In this document: one piece after another, positions 36,441-46,185 of the stretch | How the letters are laid out: the number at the start of each line of letters is the position of its first letter | How positions within the stretch are numbered: the stretch's first letter is position 1 | Origin: Penium margaritaceum | Taxonomy: Eukaryota; Streptophyta; Zygnematophyceae; Desmidiales; Peniaceae | NCBI GenBank assembly: GCA_023375785.1 | Contig: SZWC01000031.1 | Location: 742,415 to 806,414 of the forward strand | Length of the DNA stretch: 64,000 nt | Direction of reading: 5' to 3' | The notes under the pieces: model-generated | What the model saw: the letters and a program-made list of their open reading frames with translations, nothing else | What the model was told of the DNA's origin: nothing | Databases searched by the model: none | Made by a program: the position numbers and the translations under genes

Positions 36441-36995
36441 CATTTTGAGCTTTGGTGATGCTCAACGCTGCTCTTGAGTGCCGGCGCTACCCCTGTTTCT
36501 GCTGCTACTTCTATTTTTTTGTCTGACTTAAAAAATCTATCTAATAAAAAAGGAATATAGAGGCCACTAGACTCGGAATTTGGAAAACCACAGCTCACCA
36601 ATGGAAAAGTCAGCACAAAACCTTTCAGATATGGCTTTTTGAAAACAGGATATGCTTTGGCTCCTACTCCAACTCAGACTAGCCAGCTTGTAAACGGCGT
36701 TTCTCCCAAACGTATTGATGGAAAGTAAATATTTTTACATTTATATAAAGCTAAGAGAAAGAAATGTGCTACTTTTTACACTTGAGAAAGAAATGAGAGA
36801 GTTATGGTCATGACAAGTCTCACTCAGAGAGAAGAGTGTAGTCCTTGCCGACCTTGTTTTGTGCATAACTCTTAATCCAACCGTTGGATCTTCGTGATTT
36901 GGGGTTTGTTAGGAAGCTTGTCTATCGATATTGAAGGTCTAGTGGCCGATTCTCAAATCTGGCTGAATGTCGTAGAACCTGGCTCTGATACCAAG
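36441..36995 (-). other. Family A leader and primer site (A-I)
   Basis: A diverged copy of the family A leader. The plus strand GGCTCTGATACCA at the LTR edge is a full complement of the initiator tRNA-Met primer site TGGTATCAGAGCC, the cleanest example in family A. Confidence 0.83.
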
Positions 36996-37726
36996 TGTTA
37001 GAACTGCAAGAGAGAGGGAGCCTTGGAGCAACAAACATGTGGGATTGAAAGGGCATTACTTGTACTAAAGAATGGTTGTTGAAAAACTCAAAATGATAGA
37101 GTACATTTAGAGCTAGAACTTGGGCAAGTCAGCCCTCTCACAAGACACACCACTTAGCCATGGAGGCTAAGGCTCACATACTAGAGTCCATAATCTCACA
37201 TAAGAAAGGAAATTAGCCTAGCAGGCTGACCACTCATACACGACCTAGGGAGTTGGAAATGCTCTCATAATACACTCCTCATGGTCACACAACCCACAAT
37301 CCCAGGGAGAATCGCCATGTATCCATGGGTAGCACACAAGGATCTCACGTCACCTAAAAAGTAAGGAGGTACCTTTTTCCTAGTCTGCAGACTCCGACAA
37401 GGCAATCAAAGAATCTAGGACCTTTTTGGATATTTCTTCCATCGGGTCTTGATCCTGGACCTCTTGCCTTTTTCTTTTCACAAGCTAAGGCATGGAGCTA
37501 TCGCCCATGGACACCCAGATACCTGCGGTCGATGACCCTAGAAACTTTGAAAATTCATATCCCCTAATCATACTGTTGGATCGGCCTGAAACTTGGACTG
37601 TAGACAATTGTTCTGCTAATCTTTCCAATGGTGAACATCGATTGATGATCGGAGTAGGCATCTGGTAGTTTCCTGGAACTTGCTTGTGTGGACGTGAAGT
37701 TAAGCCGGATGGCCTCTTTACCAGCC
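36996..37726 (-). repeat. A-I 5' LTR
   Basis: Minus-strand diverged LTR beginning TGTTAGAACTGC next to the primer site. The right edge is blurred and abuts plus-strand linker sequence. Confidence 0.85.
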
Positions 37727-39168
37727 ATGTCCTCATCTCCAGGGATGTTGCTTTCAACGAGAGCAACGTCATTGGCACCAACATTGATTTTGAGGAAGGA
37801 AGAGACCAAAGAACTGACTATACAATGGGAGTAGATATGCTTCCTGACCCAGTTTCTCCTGACCCTTTCTCTAGTGTGATAGTAGGAGAACCACTCCACT
37901 CTCCTACGTCTAATGCAGCAGATATAGCGCCCTCATCACTAGAAGCATAGGATTTTGAGATTCACCACATGGATCCTGAGACAGTATTCTTGAACAGTGA
38001 CTTGGACGAGGAAATCTACATGGAGCAGCGGAGAGATTCATGATGGATGGTTAGGAGCACCTGGTTTGCAAGCTGCTGAAGTGGCTCTATGGCCTCAAAC
38101 AAGCCTCGCCTGTTTGGAACCAGAAGTTACATGCAGCATTATAGTACATGGAGCTGGAGCGTAGCAACTGTGACTACACCGTCTGTGGCTGGCAACATGA
38201 GCATGAGATCCTCATGATCATTGTCAATGTGATTCATGTAGCATGTCTCCGTTGTAGGACTCAAGAAGGCCGTTCAAGAGGGCTTCAACATGTCTAATTT
38301 CCACCACGTATCATACTTCCTCGATATCTGAATGAAGCGTGACCGTAAATCCCGCTCTCTCTTGCCGGACAGACCCGCTACATCAAGGATGATTTGCAGT
38401 GGTTCGGCATGGCAGACGCCAAATCCATTGGCACGCCGATGGAGACGCGACGGTATCTCATGTGCTTCAATTGGAGAAGCGGATCCCGATAAGCGAAGAA
38501 GTTCCAACGCGCCGCTGGCAATCTAATGTACTTGATGGTAGCAACTAGGGTGGACCTCGTACACACTATGAGCGTTGTGAGCGCGGTAAGCCAACATATG
38601 GTAAATCCCGCACCAGAGTACTAGAAGGCAGTGCAGCGGATCTTGCGCTACCTTGCTGGAACCATCAACATCCGCATCACCTATAACGGTAACGACAACA
38701 GCAGATTGGGCTTCAAACCCTAAGGACTGCAAGTCCATCTCTGGACATGTGTTTCTCATGAATGGTGGGGCCATTAGCAAGTGCAGCAAGCAGCAGGTGG
38801 TTGTGGCTACTTCAAGCACGCAAATTGAGTACGTCTCTCTCAGCTTTGGAGCCAAGGAAGCAGTTTAGCTTTAGTGTCTCATGGCTGAGATGAGTAGGAG
38901 TAACAAGTTCCAATTCCTCTACGTATCGAAAACCATAGTGCAATTGCAATCGCCAAGAATCCGGAGCACCATGCATGCACCAAGTACATTGATATTGCAT
39001 ATCATTTCCTCAGGCACATGGTGTAGGAGGGTGCAATCAAGCTCGAGTTCACTCCAACCAGCAAGCAGGTCGCTGATATCTGAACCAAACCAGTGACCTC
39101 TCAGAAGCCGCAGTTGTGCATGAAGGCATGTGGACTCAACCCATTATGACTGTAGGAAAGTGGGAGAT
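37727..39168 (+). pseudogene. Copia A-V linker, RT and RNase H
   Basis: Plus-strand fossil with the linker (near 37730-37950), an RT region (37950-38600) and RNase H (38640-39150), ending in a polypurine tract before the LTR. It is much more decayed than A-III. Confidence 0.82.
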
Positions 39169-39897
39169 TGTTGGAAAATAGGCCATCAGACTCAATTTAA
39201 GTTCTACAAGAGCAAGTTCTCGGAAACTACCAGATGCCCGCTGTGATCTTCTATTTGAGTTCACCATTGCTAAGATCAAGTGGCAAAATGTCTACGGTCT
39301 ACACTTCAGACCAATGCAACGGTCATATTGGGATCTATAAATATTTCAAGTTTCCGGAGTCATAGACTGCCGATGTCTAGGTGATCATGGGTGATGGCTC
39401 CATGCCTTAGCCTGAGAAAAGAAAACGGCAATGGGTCTAGGGTCAAGACCTCATGACAGAAATATCCAAAAAGGTCCTAGATTCTTAAGTTGCATTTTCA
39501 GAGTATACTGACTAGGAAAAAGATATCTCCTTGCTTTATAAGAAAGGTGAGATCCTTGTGTGCTAGCCATGGATACATGGCGATTCTTCATGGGATTGTG
39601 GGTTATGTGACTACTAGAAGTGTGCTATGAGAGTATCTTCTAGCTCTTTATGTCGTGTGTGAGTGGTTAGCCTGATTGCTATGCTGATTTCCTCTCTTGT
39701 GTGAGATTATGGACTCTAGTGTATGAGCCTTAGCCTCCATGGCTAAGTGGTGTGGCTTGTGAGAGGACTGACTTGTCCTAGCTCTAAAACTATATCTACT
39801 CCATCATTTTGAGTGATTCATTAATCATTATTCAGTACAAGTGATGCCCTTTTAGTCCCACATGTTTCCTGTTTCAAGGCTCTATCACTCCTCCATT
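39169..39897 (+). repeat. A-V 3' LTR
   Basis: Plus-strand family A LTR starting TGTTGGAAAATAGGCC. Its final bases are blurred where it meets minus-strand linker sequence. Confidence 0.85.
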
Positions 39898-41593
39898 ATG
39901 GCCAGTATCATTCTCGTAGAGGCGATAGGCCTTGCTTGGCACGTCATAGGTGATCATCAACATCTACACGCTTTTTGTGTCCCACTAAAAGCGATAGGCC
40001 TTGGGTACGTGTATATGCGCCAATTTGCCAAACGCACGAACATTGCCCTTGCTGGGCTTCTTGCCAAACCATGCCTTGTACGGCGTCATTTGCTCCAGCG
40101 CCTTGGTTGGACTACGGTTCTTGATGTAAACGGGAGTGCACACTGCTTCGGTCCAGAAGCCGTAAGTGAGGTGAGCTGCATGAAGCATGAAGCGCGCCTA
40201 CTCAACGATGGTGCAGCTGGAATTTTTCTCCTATGCAAATCTGCTGGGCGCGTATGGCACGGTGCGTAGCGCCTTGATGCTAGCTGCTGCGAGGTAGTCC
40301 TAGAAGTCTTTACTTAGGTATTCGCCACCAGGGTCGCTGTACAACACCTTGATTTTCTTGCCTGTTACGTTCTCCACCCAAAACCCTAAACTCTAAACCC
40401 TAAATCTTGAACTCCTTGAACCTTTCAAAGCACTGGTCTTTGGAAGAAAGGAAGTATTCAACAGTGAAAGGGCTGAAATCATCCATGAAGGTGAAAAAGT
40501 ACCTAGAGCCCCCAAAGCTCTGGGTCTTGATCGTGCCACATAAGTTTGTGAGGACCAGCTCCACTACCTCCTTCGCACACTCTCTTGATCCAGAGAATGC
40601 CTTGCGATGCTGCTTCTCCTCCAAACAGCCCCTACACAAATGGTTCTCAAAGTTGGAGATCGTGGGTGAGTCACACACCATCTCCTTTATTTGAACTTAC
40701 TACAAGGCGTGCATGCCGATGTGACCATAGTGCGCACGCCAGATTTTCCCATCTATTGCCTGCACCACTGTTGCAAGACTCTGCTCACGTGGGATCTTCG
40801 TTGCCCCCAGTAGGCGATACATGTCACATTCCTTCATCGACATGGCCAATTCCTCTCCCGTTTCCTTGTCAAGGATGTACCCATAGTCGTCATCAAAGAC
40901 AACTCGCAATCCTGTGTTCGTGAGGCACATATGGAGAGAAGGTTGAACGTAACATCAGGTACATAGTTCAATGCTACATGGGGTTTCTAACCACATCTCC
41001 ATAATTCTAATTCCCTCAGCATACACTACCGGATCATCATCCAAAACAATAGGTCCGGGGGGGATTGAGAGTTGCTACGTAAACCACTCCTTGTGGTACG
41101 TCAGACTCTTGGTGCACCCCGAGTCCTCTTACCTCGCCAGGTCTACCTTCTCCTTCTGCGACCTGTCTGACTTTGCCATGAAGAGGCGGTCGCGTACCTC
41201 CTTAGCGACGTTCATGTTGCTAAAATGGCGCACGGCGGTCTGGTTTTGTTGCTACTGCTGACGCTATTCTGACTCGTGCTGCTGCCGCTATTGTGGTTGT
41301 TGTTCCTGCTATTGTGGAGGCTACTGCTTCTGCTGCTGTTGCAAGGACTGCTATTGCGGCTACTCCTTTTGGTCCGTCTTGAACTTGAAACCCTCGTTCT
41401 TGTAGTCCCCATCTTTGTAGCAGTATTGAGACTTGCCCTTATTCTTTGCCCTCTACTGCCCAGACTAATGCTGCTACTGGTTGCGTCAGCCCATGGTCAT
41501 AAAAGCTGGTTGACTACTGCTGCCACCATTGTGCTTTGCTCCATTACGACGCAATTCCACCTACACCAGCTACGTACTCATGAAGTCGAGGTC
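39898..41593 (-). pseudogene. Copia A-VI linker, integrase and gag part
   Basis: Minus-strand fossil. Right to left it reads gag with Gln-rich tracts (41590-41160), the protease and GAG-pre-integrase region (41150-40560), the integrase core (40550-39990) and the start of the linker. A short telomere-like patch lies inside it at 40379-40405. It stops against the A-V LTR, and a solo B LTR interrupts gag. Confidence 0.83.
40379..40405. repeat. Interstitial telomere-like patch in integrase
   Basis: About three units related to AAACCCT (40381-40404), lying inside integrase sequence and absent from the sister copies at 26510-26540 and 53200-53230. Confidence 0.85.
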
Positions 41594-42218
41594 TATCAAA
41601 CTGCTTGAGGCGACGGTCTAGAAAACGGATTTCGATACAATGGTTCCCGCCGACAGCTCTTGGTATTGCAACAAAGAGATGATATCACCCTCAGAGCCAA
41701 GGTTCTACATTGAGCAGTTCATAGGAATCATTTCCTTGCACTGTGTCCTTAACACCTGGTTACTTTCGCGCATGAGCGGACTCTTGGGGCTACGACCAAC
41801 CAATGTTTCTTTAGTGTCTGCCTCTGGCAGACAACTCTGTTAGGAGTCCCAATGGTAAGAACAATACTCGATGACAGGCAACTCATGGGTTCTTAAAGTC
41901 CTATATCGAACCTCTAGCCTAGGCACGGAGTTGGTCCTTGGATGAGCCACTTTTGGGGCAATCTGGATTACATCATCCCTCCTACCTACATGGCGCTCGC
42001 TGTGACCGCCAAGTGGCACGAGCGACCAAGAAGGACCTTAGAATGTTTTATGATGTCTCTTAAAACCTTCTTGTCCCCCTTTTGGTCAAGAAGAATATTA
42101 GTCACTGGGCTGGGATTTGATCCAGAGATCTCTCGCTCCATAGACTAACCCTGGAATGTCTAAACCACAAGAAGTTGTCCTAGGTAGTGTCTTACTGGCT
42201 ATACTATCTACTTTACAC

Positions 42219-42253
42219 CAAGGGGACTTGCTCCAAAGGAGCAAGTCCCCTTG
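42219..42253. repeat. Perfect palindrome, 16-bp arms
   Basis: CAAGGGGACTTGCTCC and its exact complement are separated by AAA. Other family B LTRs have the left arm but different sequence on the right. Confidence 0.9.
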
Positions 42254-42291
42254 TGTATTTAGACCAGACTTAGGGAACTTACTCCAAGGGG

Positions 42292-42330
42292 GGACGGACT
42301 AGGCATGTACTGTACATGCCTAGTCCGTCC
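42292..42330. repeat. Perfect palindrome, 19-bp arms
   Basis: GGACGGACTAGGCATGTAC and its exact complement are separated by one T. Other family B LTRs carry only the right-arm type of sequence here. Confidence 0.92.
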
Positions 42331-42379
42331 TATGCCTGTCAGAATATTAGCCATGGACAAGGAGCATATCAGGTCAATA

Positions 42380-43013
42380 ACGTCGAGAGTTCGCTGGCTC
42401 TCCAGCGTCTTTTTTATTCGGTCGTAGTTCGTTGCAAATCCTCTCAGGGGAGGATGAAGCGGGTGTCTTCCACAGGGTTGCTGGACGCTTTTAGCTACTT
42501 CGCCAGTCTTTTATCCTGTCGAAGTACGCATGTATTTCTTCGTCATCCTGCATTTTCAACGCCATCATCTTCTTCTCTAAAAGCATGAGGAATGCAAGAT
42601 CATTACTCTCACACTTCTCACAGAATGTGTCACACCCCTCTTTTGTAATAGCCTTGTCACTCAAGAACTGAACATGCGGGTTGGAGATTGTGTTGAAAAA
42701 TAGCCTGTAGGCTTGCCTATCCTTCTTCTTCTACTCCTCATATACTTTTAATGCAGCTATAGATGAACTCATACTTGCTGCATCTTTATGCAGCGTCTTC
42801 CCTACCACTACCTCCGTTGTGGTGATGCAGTTTGCTTGTGGAGGCGGAGCGCGCTCGTCGCCGCTCACCACCTCCCACAAGCCCCTCTCCTCCAAAACGA
42901 AGCCGGTACGGATCTTTGAAAACGTGAAGTTCATACGTCCTTCCAGCCTCTTCAAGGGCTTGGATGCTGCCACCACGCCAGCTGCTTCCATTTTGAGCTT
43001 TGATGATGTTTAA
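42380..43013 (-). pseudogene. A-VI gag N-terminal part
   Basis: Minus-strand gag beyond the solo LTR, with a UBN2-type region and an FTFSKIRTGFVLEERGLWEVV block near 42930. The start is near 42991. Broken. Confidence 0.85.
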
Positions 43014-43572
43014 CGCTGCTTATAAGTAGTAACACTACCCCTATTTATACTATTGATTCTACTAGAAATCTGTCTAACACAAAATTCAGCTCAAAGCCTT
43101 TTAAATCGACCTATAAAAGAGGGTCATCATTGGGGAATTTGAAGAGATACCCTTTTGAAAATAGGGTATACTGCTGCTCTTATTCCATCTCAGACTAGCC
43201 AACTTGTAAATAGAGTTTAGGGTTTAGGTACCAACTGAATGCAAATAATTTTGCATCAATGGAAATCTTAGGAAAAATACATCAATCTACATATGCTACT
43301 TCTTAAATTGGACAAAAAAATGAGAGTTATGGTCATCACAAGGTGACGGTCTTACTTAGAGACAAGAGTTTACCCGTGGTCAACCTCGTTTGAGCATAAC
43401 TCTCAATTTGACTGTTGGATCTTCGTGATCTTGGTCTCGTTGGAAAGCTTGTTTTTTGTACTTGAAGATCTAGTGATAGACTGTCAGTATTGACATGTGG
43501 ACTCAAACTCGTCACTCTCAAAGTGACGGCCTACGCTGGCTGAAAGTGGCACAACCTGGCTCTGATATCAAG
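43014..43572 (-). other. Family A leader and primer site (A-VI)
   Basis: Family A leader with a primer site at its right edge (GGCTCTGATATCA on the plus strand). It contains a telomere-like patch at 43215-43228. Confidence 0.78.
43215..43228. repeat. Interstitial telomere-like patch in the leader
   Basis: GTTTAGGGTTTAGG, two TTTAGGG units, replaces about 20 bp found in the sister leaders near 31730, 34140 and 36710. Confidence 0.8.
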
Positions 43573-44429
43573 TGTTGGAACTCGAGGAGAGAGGGACCCT
43601 TGTAGCAGCAATGTGGGACTCAAAAGGCATCACTTGTTCTGAAGAGTGGGTATTGAATCACTTCAAATGATGGAGTATGTATAGAATAAGAGCTTGGGTA
43701 AGTCAGCCCTCTCTTAAGCCACACCACTTAGCCATGTAGGCTAAGGCTCACACTAGAGTCCATAATCTCACACAAGAGACAAAATCAGCCCAGCTATCAT
43801 GCTAACCACTCAAACACAACCTAGAGTGCTGGAAAATGGTCTCATGGCATACTCCTAGTGGTCACATAACCCACAATCCCATAGAGAATCGCCATGTGTC
43901 CATGGCTAGCACACAAGGATCTCACCTCACCTAAAACGTAAGGAGAGATACCTTTTCCCTAGTCAACACACTCTGACAAGGCAATCCGAGAATCTAGGAC
44001 CTCTTTGGGTGTTTCTCCCATCAGGTCTTGACCTTAGACCTCTTGCCTTTTTCTTTTCTCAGGCTAAGACATGGAGCCATTGCCCATGGTCACTTAGGAA
44101 CCGGCGGTCGATGATCCCGGAAACAAAAAAAATCCCCAATCCGACAGTTAGATCAGCCTGAAACTTGGACCGTGTGAAAATTAGCACTTCTCCAAGATCA
44201 CAGGTATCTCACGAGATACAACAAATCAAGCAACTGTGACTGAAATACACCGTGTTGTACACACTGCAACTGTACGCTGCAAAGAATCACTTTCTGTTAC
44301 ACAATGACGATTCAAGAGGTTACACAGAAGTCAGAAGTACACGGCTCGTCTCTTGAACTTTCCAACGATATGCTATACTTCCAAAATGGTGCAGTACAGA
44401 CGAAGAAATCTACAAATGAAACTACTACC

Positions 44430-44440
44430 TATTTATACTA
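44430..44440 (-). promoter_or_regulatory. TATA box in the C 3' LTR
   Basis: The minus strand reads TAGTATAAATAG, a strong plant TATA box match. The same sequence is in the other LTR near 51381-51390. Confidence 0.5.
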
Positions 44441-44980
44441 GTCTAGTGGCTAGGAAATACAAAGAGCAAGCAAAATGCACAAGCTTGGTCTGTCCGGTAC
44501 GCTTGTGTCTTCCTTCAGCGTCCCGGACGCCGGTCGGTGTTCCCAGGCACCGATCGACCAAGGTTGGCGGATGCCCAGCGCCCTCGGTGCGATCCACGGA
44601 CGAGATCATCCCGTTCTGCGGCAGGTCCTCTGCTCCCGTCGATCTTCTCGCTCGTTGGGTGAAGAGGAGCTCGTGCTCGCACTCTCGATCCCGCGACGGC
44701 TGCGATCGCTCCATCGTCTGCGTGATGCTCTCCGATCCATCGATCCATTGTTTATAAAGATCCCGCAGCTCCGTTCTCTCGATCCGATGTCTCGATCGAA
44801 GCCCGTCCATCTACTCCGATCTTCGGTCTGTGTTTTCGCTGCTCCACCGTTTGCCACGTCAGTACCTATTGTATCGGGAGGAGCTCACGCTCGCACTCTC
44901 GTACTTGCACTCGGTCCTCACCGAGGCCATAACCCGTACTTCGGCAAATCACGCCAGAACTTAAGGTGGCCGTCCACATT

Positions 44981-45045
44981 CTTCTGGTAGATCAATAGGA
45001 GGCTACGGCAGGCCCTCGTACCGGGTTAGACTCCCGGGCGACGGT
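44981..45045 (+). other. Possible tRNA-like stretch in the C LTR, antisense
   Basis: CCGGGTTAGACTCCCGG at 45021-45037 forms a perfect T-arm-like hairpin (5-bp stem, 7-base loop). TGGTAGATCAATAGG upstream loosely resembles a tRNA-Gly D-arm. The right LTR has the same stretch near 51931-51995. The match may be chance. Confidence 0.3.
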
Positions 45046-45365
45046 AACTGACCCCGCCATCGGTAGAGCAGAGTCCAATGGTGTAAAGTCCGGTAGAGTA
45101 GGCGGAGGGGTGGGGGAGAGAGTGGCGACCTCTCCCCCAGTCCTCTTGCCTTTTTATCCCAAGTGCCCATGCCGAGCACAAAGTAGGCCACTTGTGAGAT
45201 AGTGACATAATCTATGTCACTTTTCTCCTTTTGCCCATATCTCCAGATCGAACCATCCAAATTGGCTGAAATTTGGACAGTGGACGGCTGACAAGGAGAT
45301 CTATCCATTCGTCCCACCCGATCAGGAATCGGCCTTGTAATGATGAAGATCCTGATTTTCCAACA

Positions 45366-46185
45366 TTCCCCCCCTTGAATGCCAAGCCCGAGAAGGAGGG
45401 GCATTCAAGCAGAAAAGTAGGCGGCAAAGAAAAGAAGGCAAGGCAGGGGCACGCACGTCCAAAAAACGCTCATCGATGGTGGAGATGAGACTTCCCCCCC
45501 CCCCGGGCGGCCCAAGCCGATGCCAAACAAAACAGCAGAACAGGAGGCACCCGGTGGACTTAATGTACCCATTTTGGGGCAATGCCTAGGCAGAACCGTA
45601 CGGCAGACTGAGGGATACCAGCGGGGAGCCTCTTTCCCGGACACATGGGGGATCAAGTCCCACACATGGCCGGGCCCCGTGGTGAGCCGACATCCACAGT
45701 CCACCATGGGTTTCTGACTGCAGAAGGCAAATGGCGAGGTAAAGAATGAAACAGAAATGCGAAAAGAGAAAGCGCGGCCCCAGGGAGGAGGAGAAGAGAA
45801 GCGGAGCGCGGACAAAACTCGAAAAGGAAGTCCGAGGCGGACACCTGGAGTATGGCGCGTAGCGGGGAGCGAGCCGTACCCTCGATATTGTCGGGATGCG
45901 AGGAGCGAGCCGCGAGACAGCCCGGAGTGCGAAGAGGACACAGGAAAGAGAGGTAGAAGCTGTTGCGAAAGAGCGGAGAGAGGCGCAGGCGCCACGCACG
46001 GCCACCGGGTCCAACGCCTCATATGGGGAAACCCGGGAGGCCATGCAGGGAGCGCGAGAGAGGGCAGAGCGAAGAGGTGAGGGGCGTGGCGGCCAACCGC
46101 AACCCGCGTCCGTGCCAACGCCTCATGTGGGGGGCACGGAAGCAGGAGGGGAGAGCGGCATTGCCGTTGGTCATCTTCGTCCATC
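45366..46185 (-). other. GC-rich region between C pol and its 3' LTR
   Basis: About 820 bp that is not needed for a minimal copia element and is richer in GC than the rest of the window. It has an open frame of about 259 codons on the element's sense strand (46184-45405), rich in Pro, Ser and Arg, with no family I recognise. A run of 12 or more C lies near 45487-45500. The unit CCAACGCCTCAT occurs at 46011, 46115 and 46186. The frame may be open by chance because of composition. Confidence 0.6.

Larger units (their letters stand above)
21706..37726 (-). mobile_element. Copia A-I, outer member of a nested stack
   Basis: Minus-strand family A element. Its 3' LTR is at 21706-22473, body pieces are at 22474-23344 and 35160-36440, the leader is at 36441-36995 and the 5' LTR is at 36996-37726. 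A-II is inserted in the RT region with target duplication AATCT. A-I is heavily broken and is the oldest layer of the stack. Confidence 0.85.
41594..42379 (-). repeat. Solo family B LTR in A-VI gag
   Basis: A single family B LTR (786 bp) flanked by AGGTC (41589-41593) and ACGTC (42380-42384), a target duplication with one mismatch. There is no internal region, so it is a solo LTR left by recombination. It contains two perfect palindromes described separately. Confidence 0.9.
44173..45365 (-). repeat. C 3' LTR (1193 bp)
   Basis: TGTGAAAATTAG to TTTTCCAACA on the plus strand. The run of C beside it at 45366-45374 is the complement of a polypurine tract (AAGGGGGGGAA). Confidence 0.95.

Noticed and set aside
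44353-44990. Plus-strand and minus-strand frames of 70-170 codons in the C LTRs
   Set aside because: They lie in GC-rich LTR sequence, occur in several overlapping frames and have no recognisable domain.
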